Positions 35,022 through 45,869 of a DNA stretch of 64,000 nucleotides are shown here, one piece after another. The position numbers and the translations under genes are program-made. The DNA is from Alcanivorax sp. (lineage in GTDB: Bacteria; Pseudomonadota; Gammaproteobacteria; Pseudomonadales; Alcanivoracaceae), in NCBI GenBank assembly GCA_022449455.1, contig JAKUPL010000006.1, positions 1 through 64,000 of the forward strand, written 5' to 3'. The number at the start of each line of letters is the position of its first letter. Positions within the stretch are counted from its first letter, which is position 1. The notes under the pieces were generated by a model. It worked only from the letters and a program-made list of their open reading frames with translations. It did not search any database and was not told the origin of the DNA.

Positions 35022-36257
35022 ATGGAACACACCTTGAAGGACGAATCGCAACGGATCAGCGTTTTGCCCAGCGGCAGCGATCTGCGTCTGCCCTGGCATC
35101 TGCGCCTGCCTGGTCCACTGGAGCGGGATTTCGCCGAGTTCTTCCGCAATAGCGTCGCCACCGTGGCGCCCTGGGCGGCGCTCAATGTGATCCTGCTGCT
35201 GGTGCTGGCCCTGGCTCTGGAGTTCTATATCTCGCCGGAGGTGGCGGCGCGCACCTGGCGGCCGCGACTGCTGTGCGCGATGCTGGCGGTGGCCACCATC
35301 CTGGTGGCGCGCCGGGGCGAATGGCGTCGCTGGCTGCACACCGTGAGCCTGGCCCTGGCCTTCGCGGTGGCCCTCACCGGCGACTGGATGGGCGTGGCGG
35401 TGAACCACCCTCTCGGATTCAGCCTGTTCCTGCAGACCCCGCTGGCGATCCTGTTGATGTCGGTGCTGCTGCGGGTGCCGTTCTACTGGGCGGTGGCCGG
35501 CAGCGTGGCGCTGATCGGGGCGCTGGCCGCCAGCCTGCGCACCAGCCATCATATCGGCCTGGAACTGTCGCTGGTGTTGCTGCTGCTGTCCCTGGCCAGC
35601 GCCAGCATGAGCCTGTTCGGGCAGTACATTTACGAGCGCCTGCTGCGGCAGCACTTTCTGTCCGAGAACGTGCTGTTCCAGCACCGTGACGAACTGCACT
35701 CCGCCAACCGGGTGCTGGAGAGCCAGGCCACCGTGGACGGCCTCACCGGCTGCCTCAATCGGCGCGGCATGGAGGGCCGGCTGGACGAACTGCTGCACGG
35801 CTTCGGCCGTGGCGGGGCCGGCGAGCGCGCCTCGGTGCTGCTGTTCGATATTGATTTTTTCAAGCAGTACAACGACACCTACGGGCACCAGGCCGGCGAC
35901 GAATGCCTGAAGACGGTGGCCTCGATTCCGCGCGCCCTGACCCAGGGCGACAAGGACTTCGTGGCCCGCTACGGCGGGGAGGAATTCATGGTGGTGCTGG
36001 CCAACACCAGCTTGAAGGATGCCCTGGTGTTCGCCGAGCGCATGCGCACCCGCATCGAGCAGCTGGGGCTGCCGCACAGTGGCTCGCGGGTCAGCCAGGT
36101 GGTCACCATCAGCGTCGGGGTGGTGTGCGCCGGTGAGCGCGCCGCCGACGCCACCACCCTGATCAAGTGCGCCGACGAGGCGCTTTATCAGGCCAAGGGC
36201 GCCGGCCGCAACCGGGTCGCCTATATGAGCGACCAGGGCCGGGTGGCGACGCTCTAG
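35022..36257 (+). CDS. membrane diguanylate cyclase (GGDEF)
   Basis: 411 residues. N-terminal membrane region (residues about 45-205, five to six hydrophobic helices: VAPWAALNVILLLVLALAL, LLCAMLAVATILVAR, SLALAFAVALTGDW and more), a short coiled link, then a GGDEF domain with DGLTGCLNRRGME, LLFDIDFFKQYNDTYGHQAGDECL and the active motif ARYGGEEF near residue 318. The position of the inhibitory RxxD site five residues before the motif reads GDKD, so product inhibition is probably missing. Makes c-di-GMP. Its stop overlaps the MFS gene end by 4 bp on the other strand. Confidence 0.92.
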   Translation: MEHTLKDESQRISVLPSGSDLRLPWHLRLPGPLERDFAEFFRNSVATVAPWAALNVILLLVLALALEFYISPEVAARTWRPRLLCAMLAVATILVARRGEWRRWLHTVSLALAFAVALTGDWMGVAVNHPLGFSLFLQTPLAILLMSVLLRVPFYWAVAGSVALIGALAASLRTSHHIGLELSLVLLLLSLASASMSLFGQYIYERLLRQHFLSENVLFQHRDELHSANRVLESQATVDGLTGCLNRRGMEGRLDELLHGFGRGGAGERASVLLFDIDFFKQYNDTYGHQAGDECLKTVASIPRALTQGDKDFVARYGGEEFMVVLANTSLKDALVFAERMRTRIEQLGLPHSGSRVSQVVTISVGVVCAGERAADATTLIKCADEALYQAKGAGRNRVAYMSDQGRVATL

Positions 36258-37498
36258 CGGCCGGCCCCGGCCTCCGCGTCACCGCCTTGCATCCATAGCG
36301 GCTCGGGCACGCCGAACGCCAGTTCGGTCAGGAAGTACAGCAACGCCAGCAGCGGCAGGGCGACGCCGATCCAGCCGGTCAGATTCCAGCCGCCGTGGGC
36401 CTGGGACCAGCCGCCCAGGGCCGAACCGATCGCCCCGCCGGTAAAGAAGGTGGCCATGTACAGGCCGTTGAGCCGGCCCCGGTAGTTGTCGCCCAGGCTG
36501 TAGATGGCGCGCTGCCCCAGCACCACGTTGGCGGACACGCCGAAATCGAGCACCACCGCCGCCACCACCAGCAGCGCCACCGCCAGCGCCGTGCCCGGCT
36601 CCGCGAGCAGGGTGAGCAGGAAGGCGCCGCTGGAAATCAGCATCGCCATCACCGTGGCGGGGCGGGTCAGCCCGCGGTCGGCGAGCCGGCCGGCAATGGG
36701 CGCGGCCACCGCCCCGGCCACGCCGGCCAGGCCGAACAGGGCGATGCCGCCCTGGGAAAATCCGTACACCGGGCTGGCCAGCAGCAGCGGTACCGCCGTC
36801 CAGAAGACGCTGAAGGCGCCGAACAGAAAGGCCTGGTAGAGGGCCCGCCGGCGCAGGATCGGCGTGGTCCGGACCAGCCGCCCCATGGACAACAGCAAAC
36901 CACCGTAGCCCAGCGTCGCCGTCGGACGCCGTTGCGGCATCACCCGCGCCAGCACCAGGCTCAGCACCACCATCAGCAGCGAGGACAGCACGAACACCGC
37001 CTGCCAGCCGAACGCTTCGGTGAGCGCGCTGGCCACCGGTCGCGCCAGCATGATGCCGAGCATCAGACCGCTCATCACCGTGCCCACCACCTGCCCCCGG
37101 CGCGCCGGCGGGGCCAGGTGGGCGGCATAGGGCAACAGAATCTGCACCGCCACCGAGCCAAAGCCGACAAACAGGGCGGCGGTCAGGAATTCGGCGCCCT
37201 GGCGGGCGAACAGGGCGGCCACCAGCGCCACGGCGGCAAGCAGGATCACCGAGATCACCAGGCGGCGGTTCTCGATCAGATCCCCCAGCGGCACGATCAG
37301 CAGCAGGCCCACGCCATAGCCCACCTGGGTCATGGTCACGATCAGGCCGGCGGCGCCCGGCGACAGGGACAGGGATTCAGCGATCGGGCCCACCAGGGGC
37401 TGGGTGTAATAAATATTGGCGACGATCAGACCACAGGCGGTGGCCAGCATCCATACCAGCCACGCCGGCATGGTCGCCGTTTCAGCGTTTGATGACAT
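36254..37498 (-). CDS. MFS transporter, drug/solute efflux type
   Basis: 414 residues, about 12 transmembrane helices. Early NIYYTQPLVGPIAESLSLSPGAAGLIVTMTQVGYGVGLLLIVPLGDLIENRRLV contains the MFS motif A-like GDLIENRR, and the second half has GIALFGLAGVAGAVAAPIAGRLADRGLTR. It looks like the proton-driven YbcL/YgaY or multidrug type. Substrate unknown. It lies between the diguanylate cyclase (convergent) and the HD-GYP gene (same strand, 15 bp apart); the latter's stop at 37514 is upstream of this start, so the two may be co-transcribed. Confidence 0.87.
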   Translation of the reverse strand: MSSNAETATMPAWLVWMLATACGLIVANIYYTQPLVGPIAESLSLSPGAAGLIVTMTQVGYGVGLLLIVPLGDLIENRRLVISVILLAAVALVAALFARQGAEFLTAALFVGFGSVAVQILLPYAAHLAPPARRGQVVGTVMSGLMLGIMLARPVASALTEAFGWQAVFVLSSLLMVVLSLVLARVMPQRRPTATLGYGGLLLSMGRLVRTTPILRRRALYQAFLFGAFSVFWTAVPLLLASPVYGFSQGGIALFGLAGVAGAVAAPIAGRLADRGLTRPATVMAMLISSGAFLLTLLAEPGTALAVALLVVAAVVLDFGVSANVVLGQRAIYSLGDNYRGRLNGLYMATFFTGGAIGSALGGWSQAHGGWNLTGWIGVALPLLALLYFLTELAFGVPEPLWMQGGDAEAGAGR

Positions 37499-37513
37499 TA
37501 CTGTTCGGATCCG

Positions 37514-39082
37514 TTAACGGAAAGGCGCGGGATCGACCACGTCCAGTTGTTCCGGGTCCAGGGCGACGCGGGCGTAGTCACGCCACACCCCGGCGTCAAG
37601 AAACAGCCGGTAGAGGTCGGGATCGAGGTGCCGATTGTCGCGCATGCGCTGCATGATGCCCAGCGCCTCGGAAATTTTCAGGGGAATTTTGTAGGGACGT
37701 TCACGGGCGGTGAGGGCCTCGAACACATCGGCGATGGCCATGATGCGCGCCGGGATCGACATCTGCTCGCGGGTCAGGCCGCGGGGAAAACCGCTGCCGT
37801 CCATGCGTTCGTGATGGCCGCCGGCGTACTCCGGCACCCGCCGCAGATTGCGCGGGAACGGCAGCGACTCCAGCATCTCCAGGGTCACGTCCATGTGCCC
37901 GTTGATGATCTCCCGCTCCCGCTCGGTGAGGGTGCCCCGGGTGATGCACAGGTTGGCCACTTCGTCCTCGGTCAGCAGCGGCCGCACCTGGCCGTGGGCA
38001 TCGGTCCAGGGCCTTTCGGCGATGCGTCGCACCCGCGCCTTGTCGTCGGCGGCCATGGCCTCGCCACCTTTGTTGATGCGCTCCAGAAACGCCAGATCGG
38101 ACTCCAGCCCGGCGATGTCCGCCTCCAGGCGGCGCCGGTGCTCCGGCTCCCGGGCCGGGTCGCTGAGCGATTCCCGCTCATAGCAACGCTCGATGTCGGC
38201 GCGCAGCGCCGAGAAACGCGCCGCCACCAGCTCGATGCGGTCGTGCAGGCCGTGCAGCTTGGTGGCCTTGTCGAGCACCGAGTCGGGGATCGCCAGCTTG
38301 CCGCAATCGTGCAGCCAGGCCGCCACCCGCAGCTCGTACCACTCGTCCTCGTCGAGCTGAAAATCCGCGAAGGTGCCGCCGTCGTCGCAGGCGGCACGGG
38401 CCAGCAATTCGGTCAGAAGTGGCACCCGCTCGCAGTGCGCGCTGGTGTGCGAGCTTTTGGCGTCGATGGCGCGGGCGAACACCCGCACGAAGGCGTCCAG
38501 CAGGTCCTTCAGTTCCTGTACCAGCAACAGATTATTGAGGGCGATGCCGGCGTAGCCACCGAGCGCCCCCAGCAGCGTGCGAGTGCGCTCCGGAAACGGC
38601 CCCGGCCCGCTTTCGCCCCGAGCGTTGACCAGCTGCAGCACCCCCACCACCCGGCCTTCGTGGTTGGTCAGCGGCACCAGCAACAGGGACACCACCCGGG
38701 TCACCAGACCGGGCACCAGCCGCGCCCGGTCGTCGTCGGACAAGCCCGCCGGGTCGGTCAGGTGCAGCATTTCGCCGCCGTGCACCACCCGCGCCGCCGG
38801 GTGGCGCCGGTGGGCCTCGTCCAACGGCAGGCGCGGCTGGTCCGGGCCGGGCCCGACGCTGCCGGTCTCGCCGGCGGTGGCCTGGCGGGTGCACTCCAAC
38901 CACTCTTCCCGGTTGTCGTCCCGCCGCAGCCAGAGCACCCCGGCCTCGGCGCGGGCCAGCTCCAGAGCCTCTTCCAGAACGGTACGGGTGAGCGGCGCCA
39001 GATCGCTCTGCGCGTTGATCTGACGGGCCACCCGCAGCAGTGGCGGCAACTGGGTGCCGGGCACCCGTTCCAGCTTGCTCAT
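37514..39082 (-). CDS. GAF and HD-GYP domain protein, probable c-di-GMP phosphodiesterase
   Basis: 522 residues from ATG 39082, supported by AAGGA about 8 nt upstream. N-terminal GAF sensor domain (about 15-195). HD-GYP follows: HDCGKLAIPDS, with the HD pair near 257, then a charged insertion of about 110 residues (EPEHRRRLEADIAGLESDLAFLERINKGG) before INGHMDVTLEMLESLPFP and GGHHERMDGSGFPRGL near 423. The GYP tripeptide is GFP. Likely hydrolyses c-di-GMP, opposite to the nearby diguanylate cyclase. The insertion is much longer than in the usual domain. Confidence 0.88.
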   Translation of the reverse strand: MSKLERVPGTQLPPLLRVARQINAQSDLAPLTRTVLEEALELARAEAGVLWLRRDDNREEWLECTRQATAGETGSVGPGPDQPRLPLDEAHRRHPAARVVHGGEMLHLTDPAGLSDDDRARLVPGLVTRVVSLLLVPLTNHEGRVVGVLQLVNARGESGPGPFPERTRTLLGALGGYAGIALNNLLLVQELKDLLDAFVRVFARAIDAKSSHTSAHCERVPLLTELLARAACDDGGTFADFQLDEDEWYELRVAAWLHDCGKLAIPDSVLDKATKLHGLHDRIELVAARFSALRADIERCYERESLSDPAREPEHRRRLEADIAGLESDLAFLERINKGGEAMAADDKARVRRIAERPWTDAHGQVRPLLTEDEVANLCITRGTLTEREREIINGHMDVTLEMLESLPFPRNLRRVPEYAGGHHERMDGSGFPRGLTREQMSIPARIMAIADVFEALTARERPYKIPLKISEALGIMQRMRDNRHLDPDLYRLFLDAGVWRDYARVALDPEQLDVVDPAPFR

Positions 39083-39221
39083 CGCGTCGATTCCTTGGAC
39101 GTTGGCACCAAGCATAGGCACAGGCTGTCGTAACGGTAAAGCGCGCTCGCTTGAACGGCGGGGGGCGATTGCCTACCATTCTCCGGTTCTGCAACCCTCA
39201 GCCTCGGATCCCATTTCATTC

Positions 39222-41138
39222 ATGAGCGCGCAATATCGACTGCCCGACGGGGCAACCCTGGAGTTTGATCAGCCGGCCTCCGCCCTGGAGATCGCCGAGC
39301 GGATCAGCAAGAAACTCGCCAAGCAGGCGCTGGCCGTGAAGGCCGACGGGCGCCTCACCGACGTCTATGTGCCGCTCACCGACGGGACCGAAGTGGAAAT
39401 CATCACCCGGGACCACGAGGATGCCCTGGAGCTGATTCGCCACGATGCCGCCCACGTGATGGCGGAGGCGGTCCAGGAGCTGTTCCCGGACACCCAGGTG
39501 ACCATCGGCCCGACCATCGAGAACGGCTTTTATTACGACTTCCACCGGGAAGCCCCGTTCACGCCGGAAGACCTGCAGGCCATCGAGAAGCGCATGCAGG
39601 AGATCGTCCGCCGCAACGAGGACATCCGCCGGGAGGTCTGGGACCGGGACGAGGCGGTTCGTTTCTTCCTGGATAAAGGCGAGGACTTCAAGGCGGAGAT
39701 CATCCGCGAGCTGCCCGCCGACCAGGAGGTCTCCCTGTACCGCCAGGGCGAGTTCATCGACCTGTGCCGGGGCCCGCACCTGCCCTCCACCAGCAAGCTC
39801 GGCGACGGCTTCAAGCTGATGAAGGTGGCCGGCGCCTACTGGCGCGGCAACGCCGACAACGCCCAGCTGCAGCGTGTCTACGGCACCGCCTGGCGGGACA
39901 AGAAGGAACTCAACGTCTACCTCAAGCAGCTTGAGGAAGCGGAAAAGCGCGACCACCGCAAACTGGCCCGGGAGATGGACCTGTTCCATATCCAGCAGGA
40001 AGCGGTGGGCAGCATGTTCTGGCACCCCAAGGGCTGGCGGCTGCGCAAGAACCTGGAAAACTACATCCGCGACAAGATGGTCAAATACGGCTACGAGGAA
40101 GTGTCCACGCCGCAGATGATGGACCGCATCCTGTGGGAGAAGTCCGGCCACTGGGACAAATACGGCGATGACATGTTCACCGTCTGCACCCACGACCACC
40201 GGGAAATGGCCATCAAGCCGATGAACTGCCCCGGCCACGTGCAGATCTTCAACCAGGGCATCAAAAGCTACCGGGACCTGCCGATCCGCCTGGGCGAGTT
40301 CACCGCCCTGTTCCGCAACGAGGCCCACGGCGCCCTGCACGGGTTGATGCGGGCGCGTTCGTTCAGCCAGGACGACGCCCACATCTTCTGCACCGAAGCC
40401 CAGGTCAATCCGGAAACCGCCACCTTTATCCAGATGCTGCGCGAGGTCTACGCGGACTTCGGCTTCCAGGAATTCCGCATCAAGTTCTCCGACCGTCCGG
40501 AGAAGCGGGCCGGTTCCGACGAGACCTGGGACAAGGCCGAGGCGGCGCTGCGCGACGCGGTGGAATCCCTGGGCCTGGAATGCGAACTGAACCCGGGCGA
40601 AGGCGCCTTCTACGGGCCCAAACTGGAGTTCGTGCTGCGCGATGCCATCGGCCGGGACTGGCAGTGCGGCACCCTGCAGGTGGACTTCGTGCTGCCCGAG
40701 CGCCTGGACGCGGAATACGTGGCCGAGGACGGCTCCCGCCAGCGTCCGGTGATGCTGCACCGGGCGGTGCTGGGCTCCCTGGAGCGCTTCCTGGGCATTC
40801 TGATCGAATCCACCGCCGGCCATCTGCCGCTGTGGATGGCGCCCACTCCGGTGGCGGTGTGCACCATCACCAACGCGGTGGACGATTACGCCGCCGAGGC
40901 GGTGGCGCTGCTCAAGGCCAAGGGCATTCCGGCGGAGCTGGATACCCGCAACGAGAAAATCGGCTTCAAGGTGCGCGAGCATTCCCGCACCAAGACGCCG
41001 CGCATCTGGGTGGTCGGCGAGAAGGAAGCCGAGGAGCGCAAGGTGGCGATTCGCAGCCTGGGCTCCAAGGATACCGAGGAGCTGGGCCTGGAAGAGGCGG
41101 TGGAACAGCTGGCCCAGGCCACCCGCGCGCCGATTTGA
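39222..41138 (+). CDS. thrS: threonine-tRNA ligase
   Basis: 638 residues, near the normal 642. Start at ATG 39222 (MSAQYRLPDGATLEF), the TGS domain; no Shine-Dalgarno visible. Editing domain with HDAAHVMAEAVQELFPDTQV and the C-x-GPH piece RGPHLPSTSK, catalytic core with MKPMNCPGH (zinc Cys), FRNEAHGALHGLMRARSFSQDDAH, GAFYGPKLEFVLRDAIGRDWQCGTLQVDF, and C-terminal anticodon domain. Charges tRNA-Thr. In many bacteria thrS is followed by infC, rpmI and rplT; here the following gene is hisI, so the order is rearranged. Confidence 0.96.
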   Translation: MSAQYRLPDGATLEFDQPASALEIAERISKKLAKQALAVKADGRLTDVYVPLTDGTEVEIITRDHEDALELIRHDAAHVMAEAVQELFPDTQVTIGPTIENGFYYDFHREAPFTPEDLQAIEKRMQEIVRRNEDIRREVWDRDEAVRFFLDKGEDFKAEIIRELPADQEVSLYRQGEFIDLCRGPHLPSTSKLGDGFKLMKVAGAYWRGNADNAQLQRVYGTAWRDKKELNVYLKQLEEAEKRDHRKLAREMDLFHIQQEAVGSMFWHPKGWRLRKNLENYIRDKMVKYGYEEVSTPQMMDRILWEKSGHWDKYGDDMFTVCTHDHREMAIKPMNCPGHVQIFNQGIKSYRDLPIRLGEFTALFRNEAHGALHGLMRARSFSQDDAHIFCTEAQVNPETATFIQMLREVYADFGFQEFRIKFSDRPEKRAGSDETWDKAEAALRDAVESLGLECELNPGEGAFYGPKLEFVLRDAIGRDWQCGTLQVDFVLPERLDAEYVAEDGSRQRPVMLHRAVLGSLERFLGILIESTAGHLPLWMAPTPVAVCTITNAVDDYAAEAVALLKAKGIPAELDTRNEKIGFKVREHSRTKTPRIWVVGEKEAEERKVAIRSLGSKDTEELGLEEAVEQLAQATRAPI

Positions 41139-41144
41139 AACATC

Positions 41145-41225
41145 GATACAGGATGAAGGATTCAGGATGCAGAGTGACCATCGCATCTCCGCCTCCCTTC
41201 ATCCTGTATCCTGAATCCTGAATCG
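41145..41225. repeat. dispersed palindromic repeat, copy 1
   Basis: Left arm GATACAGGATGAAGG (41145-41159) is a perfect reverse complement of CCTTCATCCTGTATC (41196-41210). The element continues on each side with ATTCAGGAT and CCTGAATCCTGAATC, so the whole is a nested imperfect palindrome of about 80 bp between thrS and hisI. A related element is at 47841-47915. Confidence 0.88.
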
Positions 41226-41240
41226 CCCCCGGGGCACATC

Positions 41241-41669
41241 ATGTTCAAAGAGAACGAGCAGCAGGCGGAAGGGTTCAGCGTATCGCTGGGCGAGGCGCTG
41301 GACGATCTGGCGTTCAACGACGCCGGCCTGATTCCGGTGATCGCCCAGCAACACGACACCGGCGAGGTGCTGATGTTCGCCTGGATGAACCGGGAGGCCA
41401 TCGAGGAAACCCTGCGTACCGGCCGGGTCTGTTATTACTCGCGCTCGCGGGGCACGCTGTGGCGCAAGGGGGAATCCTCCGGCCAGGTACAGACCCTGCG
41501 CGAACTGCGCGCGGACTGCGACGGCGACGTGCTGTTGGCGCGGGTGGAGCAAACCGGCCCGGCCTGCCACACCGGGCGCCGTGATTGCTTCTACTGGAAG
41601 CTCGACGGCGACCGCGCCACCATCGACAAAACGCCGCTGATCGACCCGGCGGACCTTTATAAAAACTGA
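41241..41669 (+). CDS. hisI: phosphoribosyl-AMP cyclohydrolase
   Basis: 142 residues, the separate (non-fused) cyclohydrolase of histidine biosynthesis, opening the adenine ring of phosphoribosyl-AMP. Metal and zinc ligands: [31 protein letters not shown], with three Cys (the conserved CDxD and C-H-T-G-x4-C). [37 protein letters not shown] is complete. It has no HisE domain. Located among aminoacyl-tRNA synthetases rather than in the his operon. Confidence 0.95.
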   Translation: MFKENEQQAEGFSVSLGEALDDLAFNDAGLIPVIAQQHDTGEVLMFAWMNREAIEETLRTGRVCYYSRSRGTLWRKGESSGQVQTLRELRADCDGDVLLARVEQTGPACHTGRRDCFYWKLDGDRATIDKTPLIDPADLYKN

Positions 41670-41691
41670 CCACGGACGAAGTGCCTGTTCC

Positions 41692-43077
<1,386 letters not shown>

Positions 43078-43168
43078 CCGGGACCGACCGCCGGAAGCGT
43101 GGTGGTTTTTGTCATATTGTTCGTTTTATGATGCGCCGTTGAGTTCATTTTCTGCCTCGGATGCCGTT

Positions 43169-43399
43169 TTGAAACCCGTCCTGCTTGCCGGTCTGCGGTT
43201 CTACCAACTGGTGCTCAGCCCCTGGGTGGGCAACCAGTGCCGCTTCTATCCGACCTGTTCGGAGTACGCCCGGCAGGCGGTGGAGACCCATGGCAGCCTG
43301 CGCGGCAGCGCGCTGGCGGCAAAGCGGCTGTGCAAATGCCACCCCTGGCACCCCGGTGGCTTCGACCCGGTACCCGGCCGTGAGACCGACCATGACTGA
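43169..43399 (+). CDS. yidD: membrane protein insertion efficiency factor YidD
   Basis: 76 residues from TTG 43169 ([19 protein letters not shown]). Earlier codons give a non-conserved N-terminus. Characteristic [19 protein letters not shown], then [24 protein letters not shown], with all cysteines. YidD assists YidC-dependent membrane insertion. It is normally beside rnpA/yidC, so this is an isolated extra or relocated copy. The 3' end overlaps the next gene by 8 bp. Confidence 0.9.
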   Translation: MKPVLLAGLRFYQLVLSPWVGNQCRFYPTCSEYARQAVETHGSLRGSALAAKRLCKCHPWHPGGFDPVPGRETDHD

Positions 43400-43682
43400 G
43401 CGCCGCCTGCGTCGTCATCTGCTGCTCGCCGCCCTTTTGCTGGTGGCGCAGACGGTACTTGCCTGGCACGCCCCCAGCCATATTTTCGACGGCCACCGGG
43501 ACGCGGTGGCCCAACACGATTGCGAGGCGCTGCACGGCCACGGCATGGCCACGCCGCCCACCCTTTTCATCGCCCCCCCTGTCCCCTGCCCGCTGGTGAC
43601 CGGAGCCGGCCGGACCGTCGCTGCCCCCGACGTGGCCCTGCCCCGGATTCACCCTGCCCGCGCCCCACCCGTCTTCTCCTGA
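43392..43682 (+). CDS. small exported histidine/cysteine-containing protein
   Basis: 96 residues from ATG 43392. Signal-like [27 protein letters not shown], then short hydrophilic stretch with His and Cys: [23 protein letters not shown], and a proline-rich tail. Two Cys and seven His suggest metal binding. I do not assign a family; it resembles small proteins found upstream of zinc-linked TonB receptors. Overlaps yidD by 8 bp and sits 80 bp before the TonB receptor gene, suggesting a shared transcript. Confidence moderate because of low information content. Confidence 0.62.
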   Translation: MTERRLRRHLLLAALLLVAQTVLAWHAPSHIFDGHRDAVAQHDCEALHGHGMATPPTLFIAPPVPCPLVTGAGRTVAAPDVALPRIHPARAPPVFS

Positions 43683-43762
43683 TACCGACTTTTCAATCGT
43701 TGTTCCCATGACCCGTTCCGGCGTGACGCCGCGATCGGTCGTGTCCGTATCCAGGAGATACC

Positions 43763-45835
43763 ATGAAACGCGTAATTTTCCCCGTGGCGGCCGCCACCCT
43801 GGCCGCCATGGGCGGGTCCGTGGCGTTCGCCCAACCCGCTGATTCCAATGAAAACCGCCTCGACGCGGTGGAAGTATCCGCCCTGCCCCTGGGCAGCGAC
43901 GCCACTCTGACCCCGGCGTCCTACGACCTGCTGGAAGACGAGCTGCTGTTCCAGCAAAGCGAAGCGACCCTGGGCGACACCCTCAACGGCCTCCCCGGCG
44001 TGCATTCCGACACCTTTGGCGGCGGCAGCAGCCGGCCGGTGATTCGTGGCCAGAGCGCGCCCCGGGTGAGTGTGCTGTCCGACGGCGCGCAATTGTTCGA
44101 CATGTCCGCCATCTCGCCGGACCACGCCACCACCGTGGAGCCCATGCTCAGCCGCAAGGTGGAAGTGCTGCGCGGCCCGTCCACCCTGCTGTATGGCGGC
44201 GGCGCCATCGGCGGCGTGGTCAACGTGCTCGACAACAAGATTCCCACCCGCATGCCGGACGGACCGGTGGAAGGGTTCTTCGAGGGCCGTGGCAACACCG
44301 TGGCCGATGAGGGCGCCGCCGCCTTTGGGCTCACCACCCGCGCCGGCGACAACCTGGCCCTGCACGTGGAAGGCGCCCGCCGCGACGCGGACGACTACGA
44401 GGTCAACGGCTTCACCGATAAGACCATCGACGGCACCTGGGCGGAAAGCAACAACGGCAGCGTCGGCCTGTCCTGGATCGGCGACCGGGGCTACCTGGGC
44501 CTGGCGTATTCCTATCGGGGGGACGAGTACGGCCTGCCCGGCCACAGCCACGAGTTCGAGGGCTGCACCGCCAATGGCTCCAGCCTGGAGTGCGCCGAGG
44601 AAGAGCACGACCACGAGCATGGCGAGCATGAAGCCCCGTTCGTGGACCTGGACAGCCGCCGAGTGGATCTACGCGGCGAATACCGGCAACCGGTGGCCGG
44701 CATCGAGGCGGTACGCCTGCGCGCCAGCCACACGGATTATCGCCACCACGAGATCGAGGAAGGCGCGATCGGCACCACCTTCCGCCACCGTGGCGTGGAC
44801 GCCCGGGTGGAAGCGGAGCACGCGTCGATCCTCGGCTGGCGCGGTACCTTCGGCACCCAGGTCACCGACGGCCAGATCGAAACCAGCGGTGAGGAAGCGG
44901 TGGTTCCGAAAACCGACACCCGCACCGCGGCGGTGTTCGCCGTGGAACGCTATCGTTTCAACGAACGCTGGCAACTGGAAGCCGGCGCCCGCTTTGAGCA
45001 CCAGAAGCTGGACCCGGACGACGCCGACCGGCCGCTGCCCTCCTACAGCGAATCCGCCACCTCCCTGTCCACGGCACTGACCTGGGCATTCCGCCCGGAC
45101 TACAACGTATCGGTATCGCTGGCCCGCTCCGAGCGGCTGCCCCAGGCCCAGGAGGTCTACGCCCAGGGCGTGCATCTGGCCACCAACACCTACGAGTGCG
45201 GCCTGCTGGCGGACACTTTCACCTGCGGCGGCGCCGGCAACGACGCCGGCCTGGAAACCGAGACGTCCTATAACGCCGGCATCAATCTGCGCAAGGTGAG
45301 CGGCGACCTGACCTTCGACCTGGGCCTGTTCCACAACCGCGTGAACGATTACGTCTATGCCCGCACCCTGGATCAGATCGAGGAATTCCGACTGATCAAG
45401 TACAGCCAGGCGGACGTGGAATTCACCGGCGCCGAGGCCGAGGCCACCTACCAGTGGACCGAGCGTTTCTCCACCACCCTGTTCGGCGACACGGTACGCG
45501 GGGAGTTCAAGGACGGCGGCGACAGCCTGCCGCGCATCCCCGCCCACCGACTGGGCGCGCGGGTGAACACCTTCTGGCGGGCTTTCGACGGCGAGCTGGA
45601 GTTCTACCGGGTGTTCGCCCAGGACGACATCGCCGCTTTCGAAACCCGCACCCCGGGCCACGACATGCTCAATGCCACGGTGAGCTACACCTTCACCGGC
45701 AAACCCCAATACAACGTCTTCCTGCGGGCCAGCAATCTGCTCGGCGAGGAAGTGTGGAACCACGCGTCCTTCCTGGCGCGCACCGTCCCGGAACCTGGTC
45801 GCAACCTGACCGCCGGCGTGCGCATGACCTTTTGA
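43763..45835 (+). CDS. TonB-dependent receptor, ZnuD-like (probable zinc)
   Basis: 690 residues. Signal peptide MKRVIFPVAAATLAAMGGSVAFA, plug domain with TLGDTLNGLPGVHSDTFGGGSSRPVIRGQSAPRVSVLSDG and VEVLRGPSTLLYGGGAIGGVVNV (TonB box area and plug signature), then a 22-strand barrel ending AGVRMTF. A histidine-rich extracellular loop, EEEHDHEHGEHE (about residues 277-288), is typical of ZnuD zinc receptors. Followed by a histidine-rich lipoprotein. Outer-membrane zinc uptake is likely, inferred from the loop and neighbours. Confidence 0.87.
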   Translation: MKRVIFPVAAATLAAMGGSVAFAQPADSNENRLDAVEVSALPLGSDATLTPASYDLLEDELLFQQSEATLGDTLNGLPGVHSDTFGGGSSRPVIRGQSAPRVSVLSDGAQLFDMSAISPDHATTVEPMLSRKVEVLRGPSTLLYGGGAIGGVVNVLDNKIPTRMPDGPVEGFFEGRGNTVADEGAAAFGLTTRAGDNLALHVEGARRDADDYEVNGFTDKTIDGTWAESNNGSVGLSWIGDRGYLGLAYSYRGDEYGLPGHSHEFEGCTANGSSLECAEEEHDHEHGEHEAPFVDLDSRRVDLRGEYRQPVAGIEAVRLRASHTDYRHHEIEEGAIGTTFRHRGVDARVEAEHASILGWRGTFGTQVTDGQIETSGEEAVVPKTDTRTAAVFAVERYRFNERWQLEAGARFEHQKLDPDDADRPLPSYSESATSLSTALTWAFRPDYNVSVSLARSERLPQAQEVYAQGVHLATNTYECGLLADTFTCGGAGNDAGLETETSYNAGINLRKVSGDLTFDLGLFHNRVNDYVYARTLDQIEEFRLIKYSQADVEFTGAEAEATYQWTERFSTTLFGDTVRGEFKDGGDSLPRIPAHRLGARVNTFWRAFDGELEFYRVFAQDDIAAFETRTPGHDMLNATVSYTFTGKPQYNVFLRASNLLGEEVWNHASFLARTVPEPGRNLTAGVRMTF

Positions 45836-45869
45836 CGCGATCCACTGAAAAACAAATTCGGAGACCACG

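Noticed and set aside
39216-41186. Minus-strand open frame opposite thrS
   Set aside because: No recognisable domains, and thrS is essential and complete on the plus strand.
43105-43135. TCATA-N10-TATGA upstream of yidD as a Zur box or promoter
   Set aside because: Arms are only 5 bp, the pattern does not fit known Zur consensus, and hexamer spacing (12 nt) is unsuitable for a promoter.
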